Source of the DNA: Acidilutibacter cellobiosedens | GTDB taxonomy: Bacteria; Bacillota; Clostridia; Tissierellales; Acidilutibacteraceae | Direction: 5' to 3' | DNA length: 64,000 bases | Assembly: GCF_004103715.1 (NCBI RefSeq) | Contig: NZ_CP035282.1 | Location: 1,664,673 to 1,728,672 of the forward strand | Shown: one piece after another, positions 23,876 through 33,063 of the stretch | How the letters are laid out: each line of letters opens with the position of its first letter | Numbering within the stretch: position 1 is the stretch's first letter | Notes under the pieces: model-generated | The model's database searches: none | Told to the model about the DNA's origin: nothing | What the model saw: only the letters and a program-made list of their open reading frames with translations | Made by a program: the position numbers and the translations under genes

Positions 23876-25168
23876 ATGTCAAAGGAGGAACGTGATAGAA
23901 AAAGAAAAAATAAAAAACGATTAAGGCTCATATTGATTTTTTTTATATTAGCATATTTGATTTTTAGAACCGTTCCTACTTTTTATGCCACCACATTTAA
24001 AACTACCCTTGCAGAAGAGGGTGAATTGGAGGATGTAGTAAAAGCTGAAGGTGTAGTGATAAAAAAAGAAGATGTTTATAAATCAGAAGGAAATGGGAAA
24101 ATTTCTACATATTATAAAGAAGGAGATAGAGCAGGAGCGGGGAAAAAAATTGCAAGTATTTCTCTAACAGATGATAAATCAGCTTTAGAAGAAGAACTGA
24201 AAGAAATAAATGTTAAAATTGAAAATTTGAAAAAAGCTGATAAGGAAGGCAAATCATTAAAAACAGACAAAAAAGAAGTAAAAGAAAACTTAAGCGAGAC
24301 CATTGAGCTTTTACAGGATAAAATAAGTAAAGAGGATTTTGAGGATGTTTCTTTAGTAAAGGAAAATATTTATCTTAATATGGGAAAGAATACAGATGTT
24401 TCCGGAGAAAATACTCTTCTTAAACAGAGTTTGGATAATCTTAATAAAAGAAAAGCTGAATTAATTAAAGAAATATCCGATAATACTATAAATTACTTTT
24501 CTAAAGAAAGCGGAATCGTAAGTTTTGACAGCGATGGATTGGAGGATATCTATTCAGCCGAAAATTTGGACAATTATACTTTGGACAAGTTTGAAAGAGT
24601 TAACTTAAAGGAAAAGAAAATAAAAAATAATGATAAGGTTGAAACAGGAGATTTTATTTTTAAAATAATTTATAATTTTGAATGGTATATCGGTTGTATA
24701 GTAGATGACAGTAAAAAGATAGAATCACTTGAGACAGGAAATACAGTGGAAATAACTGCTAATGACGGTAAAGATAGAATCAAAGGGAAAGTGGAGAAAA
24801 TAGAAAAAAAAGATGGTAAGGCATTGCTGATATTAAAATTTAATTCTTTTTTCCAAGATTTTTATAATAAGCGTTATATAGATATAAATATAGTAAAAGC
24901 TAAGTATGAAGGAATAAAAGTACCGTTGAAATCCATATGTGATGTAGATGGATTAAAGGGTATTTATATAAAAGATATTAGTGGAATAATTAGATTTAGA
25001 CCTGTAATAATATTAGGTCATAATGATGAATATGCAATAATACAGGAAGGTGATGGGAATAATTATATTAAACTAAAAGATGGAGATGAAACAAGAAAGA
25101 CCGTAGGTCTGTTTGATGAAATAATTATAAATGGTGACAGTGTTAAGGAGGGACAGATAGTTGATTGA
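23876..25168 (+). CDS. HlyD family membrane-fusion-like protein
   Basis: A 430-residue protein with a short basic cytosolic start, one transmembrane helix (about 13-34) and an extracytoplasmic part. That part has a lipoyl/barrel-sandwich half near 45-85, a coiled coil rich in Lys and Glu (about 95-180), and beta-barrel domains (about 240-420). This is the HlyD/adaptor plan. Such proteins occur in front of yggS-sepF in Clostridia; the partner exporter is not encoded nearby and the role is unknown. I start at the ATG at 23876 after GGAAAGGTGAT rather than at the GTG at 23867. The end overlaps yggS by 8 bp. Confidence 0.8.
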   Translation: MSKEERDRKRKNKKRLRLILIFFILAYLIFRTVPTFYATTFKTTLAEEGELEDVVKAEGVVIKKEDVYKSEGNGKISTYYKEGDRAGAGKKIASISLTDDKSALEEELKEINVKIENLKKADKEGKSLKTDKKEVKENLSETIELLQDKISKEDFEDVSLVKENIYLNMGKNTDVSGENTLLKQSLDNLNKRKAELIKEISDNTINYFSKESGIVSFDSDGLEDIYSAENLDNYTLDKFERVNLKEKKIKNNDKVETGDFIFKIIYNFEWYIGCIVDDSKKIESLETGNTVEITANDGKDRIKGKVEKIEKKDGKALLILKFNSFFQDFYNKRYIDINIVKAKYEGIKVPLKSICDVDGLKGIYIKDISGIIRFRPVIILGHNDEYAIIQEGDGNNYIKLKDGDETRKTVGLFDEIIINGDSVKEGQIVD

Positions 25169-25880
25169 CAACTATGAGGAAATTAAAGCTGAATTAAAGG
25201 ATAATTTAGACAGAGTAGAGGAAAATATTAATAACACTCTTTTAAAAATGGGGAGAAAAAGAGAAGATGTAACTTTATTGGCGGTTACAAAAACAGTTGA
25301 TTCGGAGAAAATCAATGCTATGCTGGAGTTGGGAGTAAAAAATATCGGAGAGAATAAAGCTCAAGAGCTAACTGAGAAATTTCCGGAAATAAGTGGAGAT
25401 GCGATATGGCATTTTATAGGGCATCTTCAGACAAATAAAGTTAAATATATTATTGATAAGGTAAAATTGATTCATTCTTTAGATAGATTGTCTCTTGCAA
25501 AGGAAATAAATAAAAAGGCGGAAGCTGAAAATATTGTTAAGGAAGTGCTTTTGGAGGTAAATATAGCTGAAGAAGAATCAAAATTTGGGTTAAAGAAAGA
25601 GGAAACAATACCTTTTATTGAACAAATTTTGGATTTCAAAAATATTAAAATCAAAGGATTAATGACCATTGCACCTTTTGCAGAAAATCCTGAAGAAGTA
25701 AGATATGTTTTTAGAGATTTAAAAAAATTGGGGGAGGAAATCGAGAGAAAAAATTATCCCAATTTAGAAATGAAGTACTACTCCATGGGAATGACAAATG
25801 ATTACACTATAGCGTTAGAAGAAGGCTCAAATATTGTTAGAATAGGTACAGGTTTGTTTGGAAAAAGAATATATAAATAG
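25161..25880 (+). CDS. yggS: YggS family PLP-binding protein (PLP homeostasis)
   Basis: A 239-residue single-domain fold-type III PLP protein (PLPBP/YggS family), which buffers pyridoxal phosphate and affects amino-acid metabolism without a known enzymatic reaction. The PLP lysine lies in LLAVTKTVD; other hallmarks are GENKAQEL, WHFIGHLQTNKVK, SLDR, MTIAPF and SMGMTNDYTIALEEGSN. The TTG start overlaps the upstream gene and has AAGGAGGG before it. Position directly before sepF is a conserved Firmicute arrangement. Confidence 0.94.
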   Translation: MIDNYEEIKAELKDNLDRVEENINNTLLKMGRKREDVTLLAVTKTVDSEKINAMLELGVKNIGENKAQELTEKFPEISGDAIWHFIGHLQTNKVKYIIDKVKLIHSLDRLSLAKEINKKAEAENIVKEVLLEVNIAEEESKFGLKKEETIPFIEQILDFKNIKIKGLMTIAPFAENPEEVRYVFRDLKKLGEEIERKNYPNLEMKYYSMGMTNDYTIALEEGSNIVRIGTGLFGKRIYK

Positions 25881-25891
25881 GAGGGGTTATT

Positions 25892-26326
25892 ATGTCGGAT
25901 TTTTTAAATAAGGTTAAGTATTTTATTGGAATTGATGATTTAGATGATGAAGAAGAGGAAGAATTTGACGAAAATGAAGATTCTGAATTACCTTTAACTA
26001 CAAAAGCTACAAAGATGAATAATAAAGTTGTAAATATTCATACTAATGCCAATATGAAAATAATAGTTCACGAGCCTATGGCATATGAAGATGCTCCAAG
26101 AATCGTGGATGATTTAAAAATGAGGAAAACCGTAATTATTAATTTAGAGAAATTGGATGGAGAGGTTAAAAGACAGATTTTTGATTTTATTAGCGGAGGT
26201 TTATACTCATTGGAAGGGAATATTCAAAAAGTTACCAAGGATATTTTTGTTTTAGCGCCAAGCAATGTGGAAATAGATGGAAGTCTTACTGACGAAATCA
26301 AAAGTAAGGGGATATTCTCTTGGTAA
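25892..26326 (+). CDS. sepF: Cell division protein SepF
   Basis: A 144-residue SepF, which binds FtsZ and the membrane and shapes the division septum. The N-terminus (SDFLNKVKYFIGI) is the amphipathic membrane-targeting helix, followed by an acidic linker (DDEEEEEFDENEDSE). The C-terminal core (about 60-140) has VHEPMAYEDAPRIVDDL and the glycine-containing FISGGLYSLEGNIQKV dimerisation segment. It lies in the classic yggS-sepF-yggT-ylmH-divIVA run. Confidence 0.95.
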   Translation: MSDFLNKVKYFIGIDDLDDEEEEEFDENEDSELPLTTKATKMNNKVVNIHTNANMKIIVHEPMAYEDAPRIVDDLKMRKTVIINLEKLDGEVKRQIFDFISGGLYSLEGNIQKVTKDIFVLAPSNVEIDGSLTDEIKSKGIFSW

Positions 26327-26354
26327 ATAGGGAGAAAGATAAGAGGTTATAATT

Positions 26355-26621
26355 ATGATGGTTTTATATCGTTCTATAAACATATTGTTTTATATTATAG
26401 AAATATTGATAATAGTAAGGGCATTTATGTCCTTTATTCCTTCATTAAGAGGTAGTTTTCTGAGCAACTTTATTTATGAGATGACAGAACCTATATTGGG
26501 GCCTTGCAGAGGATTGTTGGAAAGAGTCGGACTTAATACTATGATGATTGATTTTTCACCTATACTGGCTATTATTTTTCTAAGGCTCATTTCTTATTTT
26601 TTAATTGCAATTATATTTTAA
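26355..26621 (+). CDS. YggT family membrane protein
   Basis: An 88-residue YggT protein with two predicted membrane helices (about 8-28 and 65-86) and the connecting sequence EMTEPILGPCRGLLERVG, the family hallmark. Function is not firmly known; the family is linked to cell division or osmotic tolerance by gene neighbourhood. It starts at ATG 26355 (an adjacent ATG at 26358 is equally possible). Confidence 0.88.
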   Translation: MMVLYRSINILFYIIEILIIVRAFMSFIPSLRGSFLSNFIYEMTEPILGPCRGLLERVGLNTMMIDFSPILAIIFLRLISYFLIAIIF

Positions 26622-26633
26622 TATGGTGATAAG

Positions 26634-27419
26634 ATGATTGAGGACAAAAATAAGTATATTGCTAATATAAAAGATAAGAATCAAATTCTTAATGCCAGAA
26701 AATTATTGGATAAAATTGAGAAGGTTATTAAAAGCTATACTGTTTGTTCGACGGATTTTTTAGATCCTTATGAAATTAGAATTTCAAAGAGCATTTTAAA
26801 TAGATTTCCTGAAATATCTTATAAGGAAGAAGGTTTGATTAAAAATTCGGAAAGAAAGATTATCCTTATATATCCTGATTACATGTCGTTTGAAGATGTA
26901 AAAGCGGATCTGTGTCCTTTATCCATTAGAGGAAGATTTGAAAATTTAAATCATAAAGATTTTTTAGGTGCAATTATGAGTTTACGAATAAGACGAGAAA
27001 AAATTGGGGATATTTTAATACATAAGGATGAAACTCAAATAATAGTAAAAAATGATATTAAAGATTATTTGCTCTATAATTTAAAAACTGTGGGCAAAGA
27101 AAAAGTTTACATAGAGGAAATAAGGCAAGAAGATTTAAAATTACCTGAAGAAGTTTATGAAGATAAGAAGGTATCTCTATCTTCTTTAAGGTTAGACGTT
27201 GTAATGAGTAATTCTTATGATTTATCCAGAAATGAGAGTTTAGAGATTATTAAGCTCAACAAAGTAAAAGTTAATTGGCAGCCTATTTCAAAATCTTTTT
27301 TTGAGGTTAAAGAGGGGGACTTAATTTCTGTAAGAGGATATGGTAGATCTAAAGTTATATCTTTAGATGGAATAAGTAGAAAAAATAAATTTAGAGCTAC
27401 TGTAAGAATATATAAGTAA
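26634..27419 (+). CDS. YlmH family RNA-binding S4-domain protein
   Basis: A 261-residue YlmH protein. The N-terminal two thirds form the YlmH-specific domain (RFPEISYKEEG, LGAIMSLRIRREKIGDI), and the S4 RNA-binding domain is at the C-terminus (about 183-245: SLRLDVVMSNSYDLSRNES and KLNKVKVNW). In Bacillus the homologue contributes to ribosome-associated quality control together with RqcH, which is encoded at 31093-32859 here. The context is the division cluster. The RQC role is drawn from the family. Confidence 0.9.
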   Translation: MIEDKNKYIANIKDKNQILNARKLLDKIEKVIKSYTVCSTDFLDPYEIRISKSILNRFPEISYKEEGLIKNSERKIILIYPDYMSFEDVKADLCPLSIRGRFENLNHKDFLGAIMSLRIRREKIGDILIHKDETQIIVKNDIKDYLLYNLKTVGKEKVYIEEIRQEDLKLPEEVYEDKKVSLSSLRLDVVMSNSYDLSRNESLEIIKLNKVKVNWQPISKSFFEVKEGDLISVRGYGRSKVISLDGISRKNKFRATVRIYK

Positions 27420-27434
27420 ATGGAGTGAAAAAAT

Positions 27435-27968
27435 ATGCTTACGCCACTGGATATTCAAAATAAGGAATTTAAAAGGGCTTTTAGAGGATATAAGGAGACT
27501 GAAGTTGATATTTTTCTTGATGAAATCATATTGGATTATGAAAAGGTTTATAAAGAGAATATTGAGCTGAAGGATAAAATTACGATGTTGACAGACCAGC
27601 TAAAACAATATGATAATTTGGAGGATACTTTGAAGAATACTCTTATAGTCGCTCAAAGTACTGCCGAAGAAGTAACAACTACAGCAAGGAAAAAAGCCGA
27701 ATTGATAATATCGGAAGCCGAGAGTCAATCTAAGGGTATTATTCAGAATGCCAATGAGGAAGTGCGCAATATCAGAAAGGAATATGAAGAACTAAAAAAA
27801 GAGGTATTTGTTTTTACTACTCGCTTTAAATCTTTAATTGAATCCCAATTGACAACAATGGATGAATATTATAGGCGAATTGATAAAAATAACGGCAATA
27901 CAAATGTAACAGACAAGGAAATAGCAGTATCTTCCGAATTAGAAGAAGATAAAGGAATGGAGGAATAA
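27435..27968 (+). CDS. divIVA: DivIVA domain-containing cell division protein
   Basis: A 177-residue coiled-coil protein. Its N-terminal membrane-binding DivIVA domain is MLTPLDIQNKEFKRAFRGY followed by ETEVDIFLDEI; heptad-rich sequence runs from about 30 to 150. Family members gather at curved membrane at the septum and poles and recruit Min or other partners. The last gene of the yggS-sepF-yggT-ylmH-divIVA operon; its stop codon sits in the loop of the terminator. Confidence 0.93.
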   Translation: MLTPLDIQNKEFKRAFRGYKETEVDIFLDEIILDYEKVYKENIELKDKITMLTDQLKQYDNLEDTLKNTLIVAQSTAEEVTTTARKKAELIISEAESQSKGIIQNANEEVRNIRKEYEELKKEVFVFTTRFKSLIESQLTTMDEYYRRIDKNNGNTNVTDKEIAVSSELEEDKGMEE

Positions 27969-27981
27969 CCTCCATTTTTTT
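27956..27981 (+). terminator. Intrinsic terminator of the division operon
   Basis: AATGGAGG and CCTCCATT flank the divIVA TAA stop; a T-run follows and leads into TATACTCCATAGG, a left end of the dispersed element. Confidence 0.85.
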
Positions 27982-28004
27982 ATACTCCATAGGCAAGTCC
28001 TATC
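27978..28004 (+). repeat. Dispersed intergenic element, left-end remnant (copy E)
   Basis: TTTTATACTCCATAGGCAAG resembles TTTTATAACCCATAGGAAAA. As with copies B and D it begins in the T-run of a terminator. Confidence 0.45.
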
Positions 28005-28063
28005 CATATATAAAATTGAATTATTCTTATTAATTTGGAGATATTATTTATGAGGGGAGAAGA

Positions 28064-28345
28064 TTGAGAAGGAAAAAAGAAATTGAAAAAAAAATTGATG
28101 ATATTGCATTAAATTTAGAGAAAAGTAAAATAGGAGAGTATGTTGATCTAATCAATAACCGAAAAAAACTTCTGTATTTAAATTTTATTCAGGGGTTGGC
28201 CAGGGGGTTTGGTATGGCAGTCGGTTTTACTATCCTTGGAGCATTAGTAGTTTACTTTTTACAAAGATTAATAAAATTAAATATTCCTTTGATTGGAAGT
28301 TTTATAGCCGAAATAGTAAATATAGTTCAATATTATCTTCATTAG
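28064..28345 (+). CDS. DUF5665 domain-containing membrane protein
   Basis: A 93-residue protein with a charged N-terminal helix (RRKKEIEKKIDDIALNLEKS) and a central glycine-rich membrane segment (about 43-70: FIQGLARGFGMAVGFTILGALVVYFLQ), then a second amphipathic helix. This matches DUF5665, small Firmicute proteins of unknown function. The start is a TTG with GAGGGGAGA upstream; no ATG fits the frame. It is 10 bp before the YteA-like gene and probably co-transcribed. Confidence 0.8.
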   Translation: MRRKKEIEKKIDDIALNLEKSKIGEYVDLINNRKKLLYLNFIQGLARGFGMAVGFTILGALVVYFLQRLIKLNIPLIGSFIAEIVNIVQYYLH

Positions 28346-28355
28346 GAGGAATGCA

Positions 28356-28967
28356 ATGAATAAAGAAAAGATAGAACATTATAAAAAATTGTTGGGCTCC
28401 GAAAAGAAAAAAGTTGAAAAGATAATAGAAAGAATGGAATATTCCGATGATTCAAGTTCCATGGAAAGATATTATAGTGAATTATCTTTTTATGACAACC
28501 ATCCCGGAGATTTGGGAACCGAAATGTTTATGATGGAACAGGATAAAGGAATGAAAGATAAGTTAAATGATACTTTAAAGGAAATAGAAGTATCTGAGAG
28601 TAAATTATATAATGATAAATTTGGATTATGTGATAATTGCGGGAGAAAAATAGAAGATGAAAGGCTTGAAATAATTCCTTATGCGAATTTGTGTGCTGAA
28701 TGTTCAAAGAAAAAGGCGTTATCCGATGAAGAAAAGATATTTGAAACAAAACCTGAAAGTATGAAATCATTTTTTCCTGCTAATGGTGATAAAGTAGAAT
28801 TTGACAGTGAAGACAGTTATCAGGCTGTCGACAGATATAACAGAGTAAAAAATGATCCGTCCTTTTCCACCGGCGATTACAGAGGAATGTTGGATGAAGA
28901 TGATACTGGAACGGTAGAAGAAGTAGAAAAGATTTCTGAAGAATATTACAAAAAAGGCCTCGATTAA
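28356..28967 (+). CDS. YteA family / DksA-TraR-type zinc-finger protein, sporulation-associated
   Basis: A 203-residue protein with an N-terminal helical region (SFYDNHPGDLGTEMFMMEQDKGM) and a DksA/TraR C4 zinc finger CDNCG-(17)-CAEC at about residues 91-114. The acidic C-terminus is typical of YteA, a Bacillus protein tied to sporulation. Whether it binds RNA polymerase as DksA does is not known. AGGAGGA precedes the ATG. The stop codon lies in the loop of the terminator hairpin. Confidence 0.85.
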   Translation: MNKEKIEHYKKLLGSEKKKVEKIIERMEYSDDSSSMERYYSELSFYDNHPGDLGTEMFMMEQDKGMKDKLNDTLKEIEVSESKLYNDKFGLCDNCGRKIEDERLEIIPYANLCAECSKKKALSDEEKIFETKPESMKSFFPANGDKVEFDSEDSYQAVDRYNRVKNDPSFSTGDYRGMLDEDDTGTVEEVEKISEEYYKKGLD

Positions 28968-28990
28968 AATAAATTAATGAAGCCTTTTTT
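28950..28990 (+). terminator. Intrinsic terminator of the YteA-like gene
   Basis: AAAAAAGGC (28950-28958) pairs with GCCTTTTTT (28982-28990), with extra inner pairs (TC/GA). Its T-run is also the start of the inverted dispersed-element copy F. Confidence 0.8.
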
Positions 28991-29051
28991 GAAACCCATT
29001 GATGGAAAGCACAAATTAAGGAAGAATAAAGCTTTCCTATGGGTTATAAAA
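28982..29051 (-). repeat. Dispersed ~70-bp intergenic element, copy F (complete, inverted)
   Basis: On the + strand it begins GCCTTTTTTGAAACCCATT and ends CTTTCCTATGGGTTATAAAA. Its reverse complement matches copy A at both ends: TTTTATAACCCATAGGAAA and AATGGGTTTCAAAAAAGGC. The interior diverges. Confidence 0.75.
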
Positions 29052-29056
29052 AAATT

Positions 29057-29085
29057 AGCTGGTAGTAGGAATACTGGCTTTTTTT
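29057..29085 (+). terminator. Second intrinsic terminator before lspA
   Basis: AGCTGGTA (29057-29064) pairs with TACTGGCT (29072-29079), with two wobbles, and is followed by TTTTTTT. With 28950-28990 it brackets the dispersed element. Confidence 0.75.
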
Positions 29086-29150
29086 GTTGTATAAATTCAT
29101 GTATTGGATTAAAATATAAGTAAATAAACTATCTTAAGGAGGGCAAAATT

Positions 29151-29618
29151 TTGCTGTATGGAATATTTATACTGATACTGATACTTGATCAATTATCAAA
29201 ATATATCGTGGTAAAATACTTAAAACCTGAAAGTCCCGTTGTAATAATAAAAAATTTTCTTCAATTTCATTATGTGGAAAATTATGGAGCAGCTTTCGGG
29301 ATACTTCAAAATCAAAAAATATTTTTTCTGATTATGACTTTTATAGTGATCTTAATAATAATTATATTTTTGAAAAGGAATTTTTATTATCTGAGTAATT
29401 CCATGAAATTAGCCTTAGTTATGCTTATGGCTGGGGCAATAGGCAATTTAATAGACAGAATCAGATTGGGATATGTAATTGACTTTATAAGTTTTCGCTT
29501 TTTAAACAGGTATAATTTCCCTGTATTTAATGTTGCTGATAGTTTCGTTGTTATATCGACTGTTATGATTATTTATATGGTTATTTTCAATAAATATGAA
29601 GTCAGTAGGGGGCTATAA
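29151..29618 (+). CDS. lspA: Lipoprotein signal peptidase (signal peptidase II)
   Basis: A 155-residue four-helix membrane aspartyl protease that removes signal peptides from lipid-modified prolipoproteins. The catalytic Asp regions are GAIGNLIDRIRLGYVIDFI and FPVFNVADSFVVIS; the early DQLSK and YVENYGAAFGIL segments are also present. The start is TTG, nine bases after AAGGAGGG. It overlaps the pseudouridine synthase gene by one base, a pairing conserved across Firmicutes. Confidence 0.96.
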   Translation: MLYGIFILILILDQLSKYIVVKYLKPESPVVIIKNFLQFHYVENYGAAFGILQNQKIFFLIMTFIVILIIIIFLKRNFYYLSNSMKLALVMLMAGAIGNLIDRIRLGYVIDFISFRFLNRYNFPVFNVADSFVVISTVMIIYMVIFNKYEVSRGL

Positions 29619-30538
29619 TGGATATAGTTGAAATATATGTAGGGGAAGAAGATGGAGAGAGAATAGATTCTTACTTAGCCCAAGAACTAAATAATGTATC
29701 AAGAAGCTACGTTCAAGGCCTTATTAAAAATCAATTGATTACGGTAAACGGAAATCACGTCAAACCAAAGCATATAGTCAAAGAAGGAGAGCATATAATA
29801 GTAAATATTCCTCCTCCTAAGGTTTTGGATATAAAACCTCAAAATATTCCTATTGATATTGTATATGAAGATAAGGATATAGGGGTAATTAATAAACCTC
29901 AAGGAATGGTGGTTCATCCCGCACCAGGGAATTATTCCAATACTTTAGTCAATGCTCTTCTTTATCACATGGACAGTCTGTCGTCAATTAATGGGATTAT
30001 AAGGCCCGGAATAGTTCATAGGATTGATAAGGATACGTCTGGGCTTCTTATTATAGCGAAGAATGACACATCCCATAGAGTATTATCGGAAGATTTGAAA
30101 TCTCATTCCATAGATAGAATTTATACGGCTTTGGTTCATGGAAATATAAAAGAAGATGATGGAACTATAGATAAGCCTATAGGCAGAGATCCCAAAAACA
30201 GAAAGAAGATGGCGGTAGTTTACGAGAATGGTAGAAAAGCCGTTACTCATTTTAAGGTACTAAAGAGATACGGAAAATATACTTTATTAAAACTAAAATT
30301 GGAAACAGGAAGAACTCATCAAATAAGGGTTCACATGGCATATATCAATCATCCTGTAGTGGGAGACCCTCTTTATTCGAATTTTAAGGAGGAATTTAAA
30401 TTAAAGGGACAACTTCTTCATGCAGGGAAAATTGTTTTTAATCATCCCGTTAGTGGGAAGCATATGGAATTTACTTGTGATATTCCTGAATATTTTAAAA
30501 GGGTACTTAAAATATTGGATATAAAAGAAGGAGAATGA
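29618..30538 (+). CDS. RluA family pseudouridine synthase (RluD-like)
   Basis: A 306-residue RNA pseudouridine synthase. An N-terminal S4 domain (about 15-75, [19 protein letters not shown]) is followed by the catalytic domain with the family motif [18 protein letters not shown], which holds the nucleophilic Asp (HRIDKDTSG), and [12 protein letters not shown]. Its lspA neighbourhood suggests the RluD/YlyB type that modifies 23S rRNA; the target is inferred. The ATG overlaps the lspA TAA by one base, and pyrR starts 2 bp later. Confidence 0.92.
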   Translation: MDIVEIYVGEEDGERIDSYLAQELNNVSRSYVQGLIKNQLITVNGNHVKPKHIVKEGEHIIVNIPPPKVLDIKPQNIPIDIVYEDKDIGVINKPQGMVVHPAPGNYSNTLVNALLYHMDSLSSINGIIRPGIVHRIDKDTSGLLIIAKNDTSHRVLSEDLKSHSIDRIYTALVHGNIKEDDGTIDKPIGRDPKNRKKMAVVYENGRKAVTHFKVLKRYGKYTLLKLKLETGRTHQIRVHMAYINHPVVGDPLYSNFKEEFKLKGQLLHAGKIVFNHPVSGKHMEFTCDIPEYFKRVLKILDIKEGE

Positions 30539-30539
30539 A

Positions 30540-31073
30540 ATGAATACAAAAGCTCTAATAATGAACGAAAAGGCAATTCAAAGAGCTATTACAAGAATTG
30601 CCAATGAAATAATTGAAAAAAACAAGGGGACCAATGATTTAATCTTTGTGGGAATTAAAACAAGAGGAGTTCCCTTTGCCGAGAGATTATCATCAAAAAT
30701 ATTTGAAATAGAGGGAATAAAACTTTCTGTTGTAGTTTTAGATATTACTTTTTACAGGGACGATCTGACGAAAATTTATAAAGATCCCATAGTAAAAAAT
30801 AACAGCATAGATGTTGATATTGATAATAAGACAATAATATTATGTGATGACGTTATTTTTACGGGAAGAACCGTAAGAGCAGCATTAGATGCGTTAATAG
30901 ATAAGGGAAGGCCTAAAAGAGTCCAGCTAGCGGTATTAATAGACAGAGGTCATAGAGAATTTCCCATAAGGCCCGATTATGTAGGCAAGAATGTGCCTAC
31001 TAAAAAAAGTGAAGTTATAAGTGTACAATTTAAAGAGACGGATAAATTGGAACAGGTAATTATTAAAGAATAG
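30540..31073 (+). CDS. pyrR: Bifunctional pyrimidine operon regulator / uracil phosphoribosyltransferase
   Basis: A 177-residue PyrR. It binds pyr mRNA in response to UMP and promotes attenuation, and also has uracil phosphoribosyltransferase activity. The PRPP-binding loop is [21 protein letters not shown] (about 100-120); the N-terminal [18 protein letters not shown] and the [17 protein letters not shown] segment are characteristic. No pyr genes and no PyrR-type attenuator are visible next to it, so it acts in trans. It ends the lspA-rluD-pyrR operon, convergent with the NFACT gene 19 bp away. Confidence 0.95.
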   Translation: MNTKALIMNEKAIQRAITRIANEIIEKNKGTNDLIFVGIKTRGVPFAERLSSKIFEIEGIKLSVVVLDITFYRDDLTKIYKDPIVKNNSIDVDIDNKTIILCDDVIFTGRTVRAALDALIDKGRPKRVQLAVLIDRGHREFPIRPDYVGKNVPTKKSEVISVQFKETDKLEQVIIKE

Positions 31074-31092
31074 AAAGGAAAAAAGTTCCTGT

Positions 31093-32859
31093 TTATTCCG
31101 CTCTTTTCATCTTTTCAATTATATCTTTATCCGGATTTACATATATGGTTTTGTAATTTTCATATATTACCATTCCGGGCTTTGAACCCTTTGGTTTTTT
31201 AACATATTTTTTCAAAGTATAATCTACAGAGACATTTTGAGAATTTTTTCCTCTGCTGAAATAAGCCGCCAATGTGGCTCCCTCTATTATAGTTGTTTCA
31301 GGTATATTTTCATTAAATCTTATTATCACATGACTTCCGGGAATATTCTTTCCGTGAAGCCATAAATCCTCTCTGTTCGCAAATTTTAAGGTCAGATAAT
31401 CGTTTTGTTTATTATTTTTGCCTACGAAGATATCAATGCCATCTGAAGAAATAAAATGATATGGTTTTGAAACAATAGTTTCCTTTTTCTTTTTATTCCT
31501 TGGATTGCTTTTTATATATCCTTCATTAAATAATTCCTCTTTGATTTCATCTAATTCAGTTATATCTGTACAGTTTTCTATTCCTATCATTACATTTTCC
31601 AAATATGATATTTCTTCTTCGGTTTGAGGTATTTGCTGGTCAAGAAGCTTTGCGGCATTTTTTAATTTTGCGTATTTTTTATAGTATTTTTGCGCGTTTT
31701 GTGACGGGGACAATTTTACATCTAAAGGAATAGAAATTACCTCTGAATTTTCATCATAAAAGTTTTCTAAATTTATTTCCTTAATTCCTTTATCTATTTT
31801 ATAAATATTGGCAGATATTAAATCTGCATATATCTTATATATATCCCTTTTTTGAGCTTCAACCAGTTCCTTCTTTTGCTTGAGAAGTTTGTTCCTTGAT
31901 CTTTCCATCTTTGTTTCGATTATCTTTTTAATAGATGAGGACTTCTGGGAAATCCTATCTGATATATCCCTTTTTTCATAGAATTTTTCTAATATTTTAC
32001 TCATGGAATTATCGTATTCTTTAGGAAAATGATTAAATTGTAATATGTCCAGGGCATGAAAGAATACCTTGCCTAAAGACTTTGCATTTATAATATTAGG
32101 GGTAAAGTTATTTGTATTTACACCTTTTATTAGATCAGAGAAGGATAAAAATATTTTTTCCATTTCTTCATTGCTAACTGAAGACAATAAATTGTCTCCG
32201 TTAATATTTGCTCTGTAGCATATTTCTCTACTGACTAAAGGGCTTAATCCCGTATAATTTTTATAAAAGAATTTATATATTTGACTGTTCTTATTTGTAT
32301 TATCAATTCTTTCTGAAAAACTTTTCTTATCTAAATTTAAAGGATTTAATTTTTCTTCAGAGGGTGGGTATTCATATATTAATCCCGGAAGTATCTGCCT
32401 TATTCTGCTTACTCCTTCCGGAACTCTTTTAATTGAGTCAATAATCTTTTTTGTGGATTTTTCTATAAGTATTATATTGCTCCATTTTCCCATTAATTCA
32501 AATATTAAAGTTTTAACGGTTAATTCTCCCATCTCATTGGGAGATTGAATATCCATGGATATAACTCTATCCAGTTGAAACTGTTCGATATTTAATATAT
32601 ACCCTCCCTGAATATGTTTTCTGAGAAGCATACAAAACATAGGAGGATTATCAGGATTTAATTTTGAAGTTTTAGTCAGGTAAGCACGGGAATTATTGCT
32701 GCTGACTGAAATAAGAAGCTTGTAATTTTCTCCTTTGTTATGAATATGAACAAGTATTTCATCTTTTTCCTGCTGATATATCTTATCGATTCTTCCTCCG
32801 CATATATTTTCATTTAATTCTTTTACTAAAGCTCTTGTAACTATTCCATCAAAAGACAT
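31093..32859 (-). CDS. rqcH: NFACT family protein (RqcH / Rqc2 homologue)
   Basis: A 588-residue NFACT protein, earlier called fibronectin-binding. It has the NFACT-N domain (1-~215), HhH and long coiled-coil middle (about 300-430) and NFACT-R domain at the C-terminus (about 455-560, with LHGKNIPGSHVIIR). Homologues bind stalled 50S subunits and add alanine tails in ribosome-associated quality control. The frame is open from 32901, but GGAGGAA sits seven bases before the ATG at 32859 and MSFDGIVTRALVKEL is the conserved start. It is the only - strand gene in this region. Confidence 0.92.
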   Translation of the reverse strand: MSFDGIVTRALVKELNENICGGRIDKIYQQEKDEILVHIHNKGENYKLLISVSSNNSRAYLTKTSKLNPDNPPMFCMLLRKHIQGGYILNIEQFQLDRVISMDIQSPNEMGELTVKTLIFELMGKWSNIILIEKSTKKIIDSIKRVPEGVSRIRQILPGLIYEYPPSEEKLNPLNLDKKSFSERIDNTNKNSQIYKFFYKNYTGLSPLVSREICYRANINGDNLLSSVSNEEMEKIFLSFSDLIKGVNTNNFTPNIINAKSLGKVFFHALDILQFNHFPKEYDNSMSKILEKFYEKRDISDRISQKSSSIKKIIETKMERSRNKLLKQKKELVEAQKRDIYKIYADLISANIYKIDKGIKEINLENFYDENSEVISIPLDVKLSPSQNAQKYYKKYAKLKNAAKLLDQQIPQTEEEISYLENVMIGIENCTDITELDEIKEELFNEGYIKSNPRNKKKKETIVSKPYHFISSDGIDIFVGKNNKQNDYLTLKFANREDLWLHGKNIPGSHVIIRFNENIPETTIIEGATLAAYFSRGKNSQNVSVDYTLKKYVKKPKGSKPGMVIYENYKTIYVNPDKDIIEKMKRAE

Positions 32860-32957
32860 CTTTATTCCTCCGTAGTAATTTTGTAGATAAATTTTTATCA
32901 TATAAAGTATAGCATTTATTTTAATTAAAATAAATATTATAAAATAAATAAATAAAA

Positions 32958-32983
32958 ATGGAATTTTTCTACGAGCTATAAAA
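32958..32983 (-). repeat. Dispersed intergenic element, diverged left-end remnant (copy G)
   Basis: GGAATTTTTCTACGAGCTAT followed by AAAA resembles the reverse complement of the left end (AATTTTCCTATGGGTTATAA followed by AA) with several transitions. Weak but consistent. Confidence 0.3.
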
Positions 32984-33063
32984 CAAGGATAAAATTTTAA
33001 TTTTTTGTAATAATCAATGGATAAATATCTTTAATAGTATTATAATTTCTATATGGCTTTAAA

